Assembly (NCBI GenBank): GCA_000435195.1
Contig: FR880304.1
Coordinates: 7,866 to 15,697, forward strand
Length of the DNA stretch: 7,832 bases
Direction of reading: 5' to 3'
Origin: Clostridium sp. CAG:169
GTDB taxonomy: Bacteria; Bacillota; Clostridia; Oscillospirales; Ruminococcaceae
Below the pieces are notes generated by a model. That model did no database searches. It saw only the letters and a list, made by a program, of their open reading frames with translations, and was not told the origin of the DNA. Position 1 is the first letter of the stretch. Each line of letters starts with the position of its first letter. A program made the translations under genes and the position numbers. Below are positions 1-5,967 of this stretch, in pieces.

Positions 1-204
1 TACGAGCCGAATATTTTTCACAGCTATCTTCTGCCGTTCCTGGAGAACCGTTCCGGCATCGCTCCCGAACACTACCGCAAGCTGGATGAACTGTACCAGC
101 GTCTGGATGAGTTTTTTGACATCAACAACACCCAGGCGATTCCGGCGGACAGTGTCGTTCGGGAATTTATCGGTCCGCGTCGGCAAAGCGAGCAGACAGA
201 ATAA
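1..204 (+). CDS. Nucleoside kinase (uridine kinase-like), C-terminal end, partial
   Basis: The first reading frame is open from the window edge to a TAA at 202-204 and gives the last 67 residues of a protein that begins upstream. It starts YEPNIFHSYLLPFL and ends with IPADSVVREFIGP plus a short polar tail. The block 'IP.(D/N)S.(L/V)REFIG' close to the C-terminus, preceded by a helical 'YEP...Y..PLL' segment, is typical of the clostridial nucleoside kinases that join a TGS/threonyl-tRNA-synthetase-like N-terminal part to a phosphoribulokinase/uridine kinase domain. Those enzymes are thought to phosphorylate nucleosides in salvage. The P-loop and catalytic residues lie outside the window, so activity cannot be judged. 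The zinc-ribbon gene starts 39 bases downstream, so the two are probably co-transcribed. The assignment rests on recall of the C-terminal motif only. Confidence 0.7.
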   Translation, partial: YEPNIFHSYLLPFLENRSGIAPEHYRKLDELYQRLDEFFDINNTQAIPADSVVREFIGPRRQSEQTE

Positions 205-243
205 AAAGAGGATATGATTCGCGTTAGAAAGGAGCAGTGAAGG

Positions 244-711
244 ATGAGTTTGAATTCTTTATTGGACAAAGCAATCTCGGTTGCCAATGTAGCAGGCAAA
301 AAGACAGAGGAAATGGTGGAAGCTTCCAAGCTCAAATTGCAGGAGGTTTCGGTCAACGCTGATTTGCAGGATTGCTATGAGAAGATTGGTTCTCTGGTAT
401 ACCGAAGCAAAAAGAGCGGCGAAGACAACGAACAGGCAATCGAACAGCTGGTCGAGCAGGCGGATGTTCTGTTAGAGCAGCTTGCCCAGCTGCAATCCAA
501 GCGTGAGGAAATTAAAAAGATGAAGAAGTGCCCGAACTGCGGCGCTTCGTGCAATGTGGACTCCCATTTCTGCTCCAGATGCGGCATGGTGCTGCACGAG
601 CAGAGCGACCTGGTTCCGACCCAGCCACAGGAGGAGCAGCCACAGCAGGCGGAACAGGCAGAGCAGCCGGTCAATCAGGAGGAAAAGCCTCTGATTGAAG
701 AAAAGCTGTAA
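244..711 (+). CDS. Zinc-ribbon, coiled-coil small protein of unknown function
   Basis: A 155-residue soluble protein with no signal peptide or membrane segment. Residues 1-55 are helical and contain a conserved-looking 'LQDCYEKIGSLVYRSKKSG' stretch. Residues about 60-95 are rich in E, Q, L and K and look like a coiled coil. Residues 96-114 form a compact zinc ribbon, CPNCG then FCSRCG, with Cys96, Cys99, Cys110 and Cys113 as likely zinc ligands. Residues about 119-155 are a low-complexity Q/E/P-rich acidic tail, probably disordered. The ATG is preceded by AAAGGAG (228-234) at 9-base spacing. It follows the nucleoside kinase closely and is closed by the hairpin at 733-757. Proteins of this build are common in Firmicutes and are annotated only as zinc-ribbon domain proteins. 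A role in binding a protein or nucleic acid partner is possible, but nothing here shows the partner. Confidence 0.88.
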   Translation: MSLNSLLDKAISVANVAGKKTEEMVEASKLKLQEVSVNADLQDCYEKIGSLVYRSKKSGEDNEQAIEQLVEQADVLLEQLAQLQSKREEIKKMKKCPNCGASCNVDSHFCSRCGMVLHEQSDLVPTQPQEEQPQQAEQAEQPVNQEEKPLIEEKL

Positions 712-732
712 GAATCGAAAGGATGCATCCGA

Positions 733-757
733 GGACCGGCGGACAGCCGGTCCTTTT
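733..757 (+). terminator. Intrinsic terminator after the zinc-ribbon gene
   Basis: A perfect 8-bp GC-rich stem GGACCGGC/GCCGGTCC (733-740 with 746-753) with a 5-base loop is followed by TTTT. It lies 21 bases after the zinc-ribbon stop codon. The T-run is short, so some read-through into the flippase gene is possible. Confidence 0.7.
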
Positions 758-857
758 GCTGTCGTAGCGGGTGGACAGCGCATGACTGAAATGCGCAGGG
801 CATATACTCAAAAGGAAAGGAACAGCGCCTTTTCAGAAAAGATTTACAGAAAAGAAA

Positions 858-887
858 TTGAAATCCGGCGACAGAATATGGTAGATT
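858..887 (+). promoter_or_regulatory. Possible promoter for the flippase gene
   Basis: TTGAAA (858-863) and TAGATT (882-887) are separated by 18 bases, matching the housekeeping consensus at 5/6 and 4/6 positions. Transcription would start near 894, upstream of the preferred TTG start at 930 and downstream of the ATG at 888. The match is moderate and could be chance in this A-rich stretch. Confidence 0.3.
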
Positions 888-929
888 ATGAAGATGAGTC
901 GGTGCATTTTGAGGAAAGTGGGTGGACAG

Positions 930-2672
930 TTGAAGAGGACCAGTGAGAAGCAGGGCTTTGTGCAGGGAGCCATGATCCTGATGATTGGGACGATGACCGT
1001 CAAGGTGGTCAGTATGTTGTTTAAAATCCCAATCAGCAATCTGTTGGGGGGAACGGGCTACTCTTATTTTACCAACGCCTACGAGATTTTTAACCTCATC
1101 TCCACCATCGCGACGGCGGGCTTTCCGGTTGCCATCTCCAAGCTGGTGTCGGAAAACGGGGTGTTGGGAAACTATCGGGACAACCATAAGATTTTTCGCA
1201 TCTCCCGCACCTTCTTCTTAATCACCGGTCTTTTGTGCATGACAGTGATGATTCTGGGAGCAGGGAGCTTTGCGGCGATGATTCCAAACCCGGGAGCCAA
1301 GCTGTCCATCATCTGTCTTGCGCCCGCGGTGCTGACCTGCTGCCTGATGTCCGCCTACCGCGGCTATTATCAGGGGATGCAGAATATGTACCCGACCTCC
1401 ATTTCCCAGATTATCGAGGCGGTCACCAAGATGATTTTTGGTCTGGGATTCAGCGGCGGTGTGATGTATCTGACCCAAAGGGAATACAGCCTGCACGCCA
1501 CCGTGCTGGGACGCAGCTATCCTTCGCCGGAGCAGGCGCAGGCGGTCATCGCCCAGCTGGCAAGCGGTGCGGCAGTGCTGGGTGTCAGCCTGTCCACAGC
1601 GGCGGGCTTAGTGTACCTGATGCTGAGATGGCGCAAAAAAGGCGACGGAGTCAGCCAGCAGCAGTTGATGCACGCGCCCAAGCCGCAGGACAGCAGCATC
1701 TTACTAAAAAGAATCCTGGTGATTGCTATACCGGTCTGCCTGGGTTCGCTGGCGGTCAACCTGTCGGGCATCATCGACCTGCTGACGGTGACCGGACGGC
1801 TTTCCCATGTAATGGACACTGCACCGCAGCAGCTGCTGGCTTGCTATGGGCAGAATATCCCGCAGGCGGAGCTGGTCAACGGAACGGTACACAACTACCT
1901 GTACGGCGCTTACAGCGGCAAAGCGGTGGTGATTGCCAATCTGGTGCCCGCACTGACTACCGGGATGGCGGTCAGTGCGCTGCCGGCAGTAGCGGAGAGT
2001 TTTGCAAGAGGCAACCGCCTGCGTACCCAAAAGAGCATCCAGATGGTGCTGCGCATCACAGCGCTGTTTTGTGTACCGGCAGGATTGGGCATCAGCGCCC
2101 TGTCGCAGGAGGTGTGCAGCCTGTTCTTTGGCATGAACAACGAGGTGATGATCGGCGCGCCGCTGCTGCGGGTGCTGGGTCTTGCCTCCATCTTCATCGC
2201 CCTGACCGGCACCACCAACAGCCTGCTGCAGGCGGTGGGCAGAGTCAGCCTGCCGGTCAAGCTCATCCTTATCGGCAGTGCCATCAAGCTGGCGATGAAC
2301 TACCTGCTGGTGGGCATCCCGCAGCTGAACATTCAGGCAGCACCGTGGTCCACCCTGGTCTGCTATGTTGTTATCACATTGCTCAGTTTGATTGCTTTGC
2401 GCAGCACAGTGGGTCCGCTTGGTGCTTTTGGTGTGTTTGGCAAGCCGCTGCTGGCAGGACTGCTGTGTGCCGCTTTTGCACGTCTGACCCAGAATATGCT
2501 TATGCAGGTGACTGCCTCCCGTTTTGCGGTGCTGCTGTCGGCTGCAGTGGGCGCAGCGGTGTATCTGGTGGGACTTTTGCTGCTGCGGGCTTTAAAAAAA
2601 GAGGACATAATGATGCTTCCCAAGGGTGAAAAAATGGCAAAAATACTTGAAAAGTACTCACTTTTAGGGTAA
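930..2672 (+). CDS. SpoVB/YabM-type lipid or oligosaccharide flippase (MATE/MurJ-like)
   Basis: A polytopic membrane protein of about 580 residues with roughly 14 hydrophobic segments. It belongs to the polysaccharide biosynthesis (SpoVB, YabM, MurJ-like) branch of the MOP exporter superfamily, which moves lipid-linked sugars across the membrane. Family hallmarks are GFPVAISKLVSE (residues 64-75), YRGYYQGMQNM followed by SQIIEA (about 143-164), and PALTTGMAVSALPAVAESFARGN in the second half. An extra hydrophilic loop precedes that last motif, as in clostridial members. I prefer the TTG at 930: homologues begin a few residues before 'KQ.F..GA.IL', and GAGGAAAG (911-918) and GGTGG (921-925) lie just upstream. 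GTG 918 and ATG 888 are in-frame alternatives; ATG 888 lacks a ribosome site. Position before mazG, hup and rqcP points to the YabM place in the Bacillus order. The substrate is unknown. Confidence 0.88.
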   Translation: MKRTSEKQGFVQGAMILMIGTMTVKVVSMLFKIPISNLLGGTGYSYFTNAYEIFNLISTIATAGFPVAISKLVSENGVLGNYRDNHKIFRISRTFFLITGLLCMTVMILGAGSFAAMIPNPGAKLSIICLAPAVLTCCLMSAYRGYYQGMQNMYPTSISQIIEAVTKMIFGLGFSGGVMYLTQREYSLHATVLGRSYPSPEQAQAVIAQLASGAAVLGVSLSTAAGLVYLMLRWRKKGDGVSQQQLMHAPKPQDSSILLKRILVIAIPVCLGSLAVNLSGIIDLLTVTGRLSHVMDTAPQQLLACYGQNIPQAELVNGTVHNYLYGAYSGKAVVIANLVPALTTGMAVSALPAVAESFARGNRLRTQKSIQMVLRITALFCVPAGLGISALSQEVCSLFFGMNNEVMIGAPLLRVLGLASIFIALTGTTNSLLQAVGRVSLPVKLILIGSAIKLAMNYLLVGIPQLNIQAAPWSTLVCYVVITLLSLIALRSTVGPLGAFGVFGKPLLAGLLCAAFARLTQNMLMQVTASRFAVLLSAAVGAAVYLVGLLLLRALKKEDIMMLPKGEKMAKILEKYSLLG

Positions 2673-2675
2673 TAT
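2647..2675 (+). promoter_or_regulatory. Possible internal promoter for mazG-hup-rqcP
   Basis: TTGAAA (2647-2652) and TAATAT (2670-2675) are spaced by exactly 17 bases, overlapping the last codons of the flippase gene. The matches to consensus are 5/6 and 4/6. An AT-rich run (TATATATA) follows, inside the 66-base gap before mazG. It would let mazG, hup and rqcP be transcribed independently of the membrane protein. Confidence 0.35.
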
Positions 2676-2738
2676 ATATAGAGCTGCAAAAAAGGACTGG
2701 ACAAAACAAAGCGGACCAAAGCATAGGAGTGTGGTAAC

Positions 2739-3536
2739 GTGAGCGTGTCTTATGAAAAAAAGGAAAAGTACAGCATCGACGACCTGCTGCGGATTATGGA
2801 GATCCTGCGCAGTGAGGAGGGCTGTCCATGGGACCGAGAGCAGACCCACCCGTCGATGCGTCGGGATATGATCGAGGAAGCATACGAGGTGTGCGAGGCG
2901 ATCGACCTGAACGACACCGATCTGCTCAAGGAGGAGCTGGGAGATGTGCTGCTTCAGGTGGTACACCATGCCCGCATCGAGCAGGAGCAGGGCAGCTTTG
3001 ATTTTCAGGATGTCTGCGACGGCATCTGCCGCAAGCTGATCCAGCGCCATCCGCACGTGTTTGCCGATGTGCAGGTGGATGGCACCGAACAGGTGCTGAA
3101 CAACTGGGAGCAGATCAAGCAGCAGTCCAAAGGGCAGACCACAGGCGCGCAGACACTGTTGAGCGTGCCAAAGACTTTTCCTGCGCTGATGCGCGCACAG
3201 AAGGTGCAGAAACGCGCAGCCAAGACCGGCTTTGAGTACCCGGACCTGTTTTGGGCAATGGACGACCTGGAAAGCGAACTGGACGAATTGCAGGCAGCCA
3301 TCGACGAGGAAGACCCGCAGCAGTGCTTTGAGGAGCTGGGGGATGTGCTGTTTTCCGCAGTGAATATCGCGCGCTTTTTGAAGGTGGATGCCGAGGACAG
3401 CCTGAACGCTTCGACAGAAAAGTTCATCAATCGTTTCTGTAAAGTGGAGCAGCTGGCACAGCAGCAGGGAATCGACCTGGAGCAAACTTCTGTCGAACAG
3501 ATGGAACAGTTGTGGAAACAGGCGAAAAATCAGTAA
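2739..3536 (+). CDS. mazG: Nucleoside triphosphate pyrophosphohydrolase MazG
   Basis: A cytosolic all-alpha NTP pyrophosphohydrolase of 265 residues, the length of full two-domain MazG (E. coli about 263). It hydrolyses (d)NTPs to NMP and pyrophosphate and is thought to clean damaged or surplus nucleotides. The N-terminal domain carries the family motif GCPWDREQTH (28-37) and the metal-binding pattern EEAYE (46-50) then EELGD (65-69). The C-terminal domain repeats it with ESELDEL (178-184) and EELGD (198-202), followed by the conserved SLNASTEKFINRF segment. Both acidic metal sites are therefore intact. The GTG start has AGGAG (2725-2729) at 9-base spacing; a second in-frame GTG lies two codons later. 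It sits 66 bases after the flippase gene and 113 before hup, probably in the same operon. In Bacillus the equivalent yabN protein carries an extra methyltransferase-like domain, absent here. Confidence 0.96.
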   Translation: MSVSYEKKEKYSIDDLLRIMEILRSEEGCPWDREQTHPSMRRDMIEEAYEVCEAIDLNDTDLLKEELGDVLLQVVHHARIEQEQGSFDFQDVCDGICRKLIQRHPHVFADVQVDGTEQVLNNWEQIKQQSKGQTTGAQTLLSVPKTFPALMRAQKVQKRAAKTGFEYPDLFWAMDDLESELDELQAAIDEEDPQQCFEELGDVLFSAVNIARFLKVDAEDSLNASTEKFINRFCKVEQLAQQQGIDLEQTSVEQMEQLWKQAKNQ

Positions 3537-3649
3537 GAAAAGGCGCTTTTGCCCGTAGCTTTTGGGAGAATGGGCAAGGGAGTTTTAAGGCTCTTCCGCC
3601 GCAGGCGGGGGAATGGACCAATCAAGTGAAAAAATGGAGGATAACAAAT

Positions 3650-3925
3650 ATGACGAAAGCAGAATTGATCAACGTGGTTGCACAGAAAACAGAACTTTCT
3701 AAAAAGGACAGTGAAAAGGCTGTTGTTGCGGTGATCGACGCGATCTCCGAAGCACTGGCAGCAGGCGAAAAGGTTGCGCTGGTTGGCTTTGGTACCTTTG
3801 AGGTAAAGGAACGCGCTGCAAGAGAGGGCATCAATCCAAGAACCAAAGAGAAGATTGAAATTCCATCTTCCAAGCTGCCTTCCTTCAAAGCAGGCAAAGC
3901 TCTCAAAGAAATCGTTTCCAAGTAA
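3650..3925 (+). CDS. hup: DNA-binding protein HU
   Basis: A 91-residue histone-like protein of the HU/IHF family, which binds and bends DNA without strong sequence preference and compacts the nucleoid as a dimer. The whole family outline is present: N-terminal MTKAELINVVAQKTELSKKD, the core VALVGFGTFEVKERAAREG (about 42-60), the arm 'NPRTKEKIEIPSSKLPSF' with its proline-tipped beta ribbon (about 62-79), and KAGKALKE at the C-terminus. The frame is open upstream to 3512, but the ATG at 3650 is clearly right: it has GGAGG (3636-3640) 9 bases ahead, and the protein starts exactly where HU does. It lies between mazG and rqcP, an arrangement common in Clostridia. The 113-base gap before it shows no convincing promoter, only a small GC hairpin around 3596-3608. 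Confidence 0.97.
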   Translation: MTKAELINVVAQKTELSKKDSEKAVVAVIDAISEALAAGEKVALVGFGTFEVKERAAREGINPRTKEKIEIPSSKLPSFKAGKALKEIVSK

Positions 3926-3950
3926 TTTGGAATCCACCAAGAACACATTC

Positions 3951-3977
3951 AACAGCTCCGGTGCTTCCGGGGCTGTT
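3951..3977 (+). terminator. Intercistronic hairpin between hup and rqcP, possible partial terminator
   Basis: An 11-bp stem (3951-3961 with 3967-3977, one T-G wobble) with a 5-base loop TGCTT lies 25 bases after the hup stop. The following bases GTTGTATC are a poor T-tract. It may act as a leaky terminator or a 3'-end stabiliser that makes hup mRNA more abundant than rqcP mRNA. No separate promoter for rqcP is evident, so read-through is expected. Confidence 0.5.
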
Positions 3978-4013
3978 GTTGTATCAGCAGATGTTAGAAC
4001 AGGAGGAATAACC

Positions 4014-4256
4014 ATGAGATTGGACAAATATTTAAAAATCACCCGATTGATCAAACGCCGCACCGTTGCCAACGAAGCGTGCGACGGCGGCAGAATTTTA
4101 GTCAATGGCAAGGTGGCTCGCGCCTCCTATGCGGTCAAGGAAGGGGACACGATTGAGATTCAGATGGGCAATCGTCCGTTAAAGGTGCAGGTGCTGTCGG
4201 TCAGCGAATATGCCACCAAGGAAAGCGCACCGGAGATGTACCGAGTGGAGGAATAA
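4014..4256 (+). CDS. rqcP: Ribosome quality control protein RqcP (S4 domain)
   Basis: An 80-residue basic protein that is almost entirely one S4 RNA-binding domain. MRLDKYLKITRLIKRRT at the start and 'GRILVNGKVARASYAVKEGDTIEI' (about 26-49) match Bacillus RqcP (YabO) closely, including Arg2 and Arg16 of the RNA-binding helix. RqcP works with RqcH on the 50S subunit carrying an obstructed nascent chain and helps poly-alanine tailing of stalled peptides. The C-terminal 'YRVEE' replaces the slightly longer Bacillus tail. The frame is open upstream to 3855, but the ATG at 4014 has AGGAGG (4001-4006) at 7-base spacing and gives the family N-terminus. It is the last gene of the flippase-mazG-hup unit and is followed by a terminator at 4267-4322. 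It was formerly called an HslR/Hsp15-like heat shock protein, but length and sequence favour RqcP. Confidence 0.94.
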   Translation: MRLDKYLKITRLIKRRTVANEACDGGRILVNGKVARASYAVKEGDTIEIQMGNRPLKVQVLSVSEYATKESAPEMYRVEE

Positions 4257-4266
4257 CCGCTGCCGG

Positions 4267-4322
4267 TTGTACCAAAAACCTGCAAACCTTCCGAAACGGC
4301 GGGTACAAAATCAATTTTTTTT
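4267..4322 (+). terminator. Terminator after rqcP
   Basis: TTGTACC (4267-4273) pairs with GGTACAA (4302-4308), enclosing a loop of 28 bases that can itself fold through CCG/CGG, and a run of eight T (4315-4322) follows six bases later. The long loop and offset make it less than ideal, but the T-run just before the metK promoter fits the end of the rqcP operon. Confidence 0.55.
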
Positions 4323-4352
4323 AGAAGATGTAACAATCCTGCACGACGCTTG

Positions 4353-4381
4353 TTGACAACAATCGCCAAAAGCGTTATGAT
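4353..4381 (+). promoter_or_regulatory. Housekeeping promoter of the metK leader
   Basis: TTGACA (4353-4358), a 17-base spacer and TATGAT (4376-4381) match the sigma-A consensus at 11 of 12 positions. Transcription should start near 4388, about 65 bases before the riboswitch aptamer. It is the strongest promoter in the window together with the one at 6036. Confidence 0.88.
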
Positions 4382-4453
4382 AGCCCTTGTCAAAAGAACA
4401 GACGCTGGATGGAAAAACTTCCACCACATTATTTTGTCAATAAAACTGAACAG

Positions 4454-4558
4454 CCTTATCAAGAGTGACAGAGGGGACAGGCCCTGTGAAGTCCGGCAAC
4501 CTGCAAAGCGGCAGCTTTGTAAGGTGCCAAATCCTGCGGGTTAAGCCGAGAGATGAGG
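4454..4558 (+). promoter_or_regulatory. SAM-I (S-box) riboswitch aptamer
   Basis: The segment carries the S-box landmarks in order: CTTATCAAGAG at the 5' side, GAGGGGACAGGCCCTGTGAA, TCCGGCAACC, a P3 hairpin CAAAGC-GGCA-GCTTTG, GGTGCCAAATCCTGC, and GAGAGATGAGG at the 3' side. The closing P1 helix pairs 4454-4460 with 4552-4558 (7 bp, one T-G). SAM-I aptamers bind S-adenosylmethionine, which stabilises P1. Since metK makes SAM, this is direct product feedback. The terminator at 4564-4593 is the expression platform. Confidence 0.95.
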
Positions 4559-4580
4559 AAGCAAAGACTCGATCTCACGG
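4546..4580 (+). promoter_or_regulatory. Antiterminator helix of the SAM-I switch
   Basis: CCGAGAGAT (4546-4554), which includes part of the 3' strand of P1, is complementary to ATCTCACGG (4572-4580) at 8 of 9 positions with one A-A mismatch. Forming this helix removes three P1 bases and breaks the upper half of the terminator stem. This is the expected low-SAM, transcription-on state. The pairing is read from the sequence; its use in the cell is inferred. Confidence 0.7.
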
Positions 4581-4593
4581 TCGGGTCTTTTTT
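4564..4593 (+). terminator. SAM-controlled intrinsic terminator in the metK leader
   Basis: AAGACTCGATC (4564-4574) pairs with GGTCGGGTCTT (4579-4589) around the loop TCAC, an 11-bp stem with two T-G pairs, followed by a six-T run (4588-4593). It comes directly after the aptamer and competes with the antiterminator, so it should form when SAM is bound and stop transcription before metK. Confidence 0.9.
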
Positions 4594-4646
4594 GTACCCC
4601 TTTTGGGGGGACAGCAAAAGAACGATCTCGAACCAGCTGCACGCTG

Positions 4647-4676
4647 TTTGGTTTATGAAAAATCATAGTAACCAAA
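4647..4676 (+). other. Stem-loop in the metK 5' leader, between terminator and ribosome site
   Basis: TTTGGTT + TATGA (4647-4658) pairs with TCATA + AACCAAA (4663-4676) around the loop AAAA, giving 12 bp with a 2-base bulge (GT, 4668-4669). No T-run follows, so it is not a terminator. It ends about 7 bases before the AAAGGAA ribosome site of metK and may affect mRNA stability or initiation. Function unknown. Confidence 0.5.
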
Positions 4677-4699
4677 AGAAAAGAAAGGAACGAACGACT

Positions 4700-5878
4700 A
4701 TGGCAAAATACTTATTTACATCCGAATCGGTTACCGAAGGACATCCCGATAAAATCTGTGACCAGATTTCCGACGCAGTGCTCGACTCGATTCTGGAGCA
4801 GGACCCAAACGGACGTGTAGCCTGTGAAACCACCGTTACCACCGGCATGGTTATGGTCATGGGAGAAATCAGCACCTCCTGCTATGTGGACATCCCGAAG
4901 ATTGCCCGTCAGGTCATCCGCGACATCGGCTATGACCGCGCAAAATTTGGCTTTGACTGTGATACCTGCGGCATCATCACCTCCATCGACGAGCAGTCCT
5001 GCGACATCGCGCTGGGCGTAGACAAAGGTTTGGAGGCAAAAAATGCCAACAGCACCGAGGAGGACAACGGCGCCGGCGACCAGGGCATGATGTTCGGTTT
5101 TGCCTGCGACGATACTCCAGAGCTGATGCCGATGCCGATCTCGCTGGCACACAAGCTGGCAAAACAGCTGACCAAGGTGCGCAAGGACGGCACCCTCCAT
5201 TATCTGCGCCCGGATGGCAAAACACAGGTCACCATCGAATATGAAAACGAGGTGCCGGTAGCAGTCGAAACCATCGTCATCTCCAACCAGCATTCCCCGG
5301 AGGTGGAGATGGAGCAGCTGCGTGCAGACATCAAAAAGTATGTCATCGACCCGATTGTGCCACAGGAGCTGATGACCGAGCAGACCAAAATCTTCATCAA
5401 TCCGACCGGACGCTTTGTTATCGGCGGACCACAGGGCGACAGCGGCTTGACCGGCAGAAAAATCATCGTAGATACCTACGGCGGCATGGGTCGTCACGGC
5501 GGCGGTGCTTTCTCCGGCAAAGACCCGACCAAGGTGGACCGTTCGGCAGCCTATGCAGCAAGATATGTTGCAAAGAACATCGTGGCAGCCAAGCTGGCAA
5601 AGAAATGTGAGGTTCAGCTGGCTTATGCCATCGGCGTTGCAAAGCCGGTATCCATCAACGTCAATACCTTCGGCACCGGCGCTGTTGCAGATGAGCAGCT
5701 GGAAAAGGCAGTTGAAAAGGTATTCGACCTGCGCCCGACCGCAATCATCAATTCGCTGGGTCTGCGCCGTCCAATCTACCGTCAGCTGGCAGCATACGGA
5801 CACATGGGCAGAGAGGACCTGGGCGTCAGCTGGGAAAAGACCGACAAGGTGGACGCTCTGCTGGCAGCTGTCAAATAA
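4700..5878 (+). CDS. metK: S-adenosylmethionine synthase (methionine adenosyltransferase)
   Basis: A 392-residue cytosolic enzyme that makes S-adenosylmethionine from methionine and ATP, releasing phosphate and pyrophosphate; length is normal for the family. It opens with the ATP/methionine motif SESVTEGHPDKICDQISDAV, with the catalytic His15 and metal ligand Asp17. It has the signature GAGDQGMMFG (124-133), the segment GRFVIGGPQGDSGLTGRKIIVDTYGG split between residues 237 and 262, and the phosphate-binding GGGAFSGKDPTKVDRSAAY (267-285). All key parts are intact. The ATG at 4700 has AAGGA (4685-4689) about 10 bases ahead; the upstream extension of the frame to 4553 runs through the riboswitch and terminator and is not coding. 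It is a single-gene unit, transcribed from the promoter at 4353, controlled by the SAM-I switch and closed by the terminator at 5892. Confidence 0.99.
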   Translation: MAKYLFTSESVTEGHPDKICDQISDAVLDSILEQDPNGRVACETTVTTGMVMVMGEISTSCYVDIPKIARQVIRDIGYDRAKFGFDCDTCGIITSIDEQSCDIALGVDKGLEAKNANSTEEDNGAGDQGMMFGFACDDTPELMPMPISLAHKLAKQLTKVRKDGTLHYLRPDGKTQVTIEYENEVPVAVETIVISNQHSPEVEMEQLRADIKKYVIDPIVPQELMTEQTKIFINPTGRFVIGGPQGDSGLTGRKIIVDTYGGMGRHGGGAFSGKDPTKVDRSAAYAARYVAKNIVAAKLAKKCEVQLAYAIGVAKPVSINVNTFGTGAVADEQLEKAVEKVFDLRPTAIINSLGLRRPIYRQLAAYGHMGREDLGVSWEKTDKVDALLAAVK

Positions 5879-5891
5879 AATAGGCAAACGC

Positions 5892-5922
5892 AAAAAGGAC
5901 ATGGGTTTCCATGTCCTTTTTT
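5892..5922 (+). terminator. Strong intrinsic terminator after metK
   Basis: A perfect 13-bp stem (5892-5904 with 5909-5921) with loop GTTT leads into a six-T run (5917-5922), 13 bases after the metK stop. GGCA/TGCC just outside can extend the pairing. Because the left arm begins with five A, it could also stop transcription from the opposite direction. Confidence 0.92.
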
Positions 5923-5967
5923 GTGCCTGTAAACCTTGAGGGAAAGAATCTGCTTACAAAATGCTTT

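Larger units (their letters stand above)
712..929 (+). other. Gap between the zinc-ribbon and flippase genes
   Basis: About 218 bases with no convincing gene. It begins with a 10-base palindrome GGATGCATCC (721-730) and the terminator, then two mutually exclusive 6-bp hairpins: GCTGTC/GACAGC (758-763 with 774-779) and GCGCAT/ATGCGC (778-783 with 791-796). An A-rich stretch with a possible promoter follows (858-887). An 83-codon frame runs through it to 946 but crosses the terminator and overlaps the flippase start, so it is not called. Confidence 0.5.

Noticed and set aside
695..946. An 83-codon frame between the zinc-ribbon and flippase genes
   Set aside because: It overlaps the end of the zinc-ribbon gene, runs through the terminator hairpin, lacks a ribosome site and overlaps the flippase start. 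A short leader peptide from ATG 878 is possible but unsupported.
1235..2629. A 464-codon frame on the + strand inside the flippase gene
   Set aside because: The translation is rich in H, Q, G, A and R with no domain logic, while the other frame encodes a clear membrane transporter; it is an out-of-frame shadow.
2664..3485. A 273-codon frame opposite mazG
   Set aside because: It is a shadow of mazG, whose two metal-binding domains are intact on the + strand.
4350..4668. Short frames within the metK leader (4350-4544 and 4465-4668)
   Set aside because: They run through the promoter, the SAM-I aptamer and the terminator; the RNA structure explains the sequence.
4712..5902. A 396-codon frame on the reverse strand opposite metK
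   Set aside because: It mirrors metK almost end to end, has no recognisable domain or ribosome site, and arises from codon bias in a strongly conserved gene.
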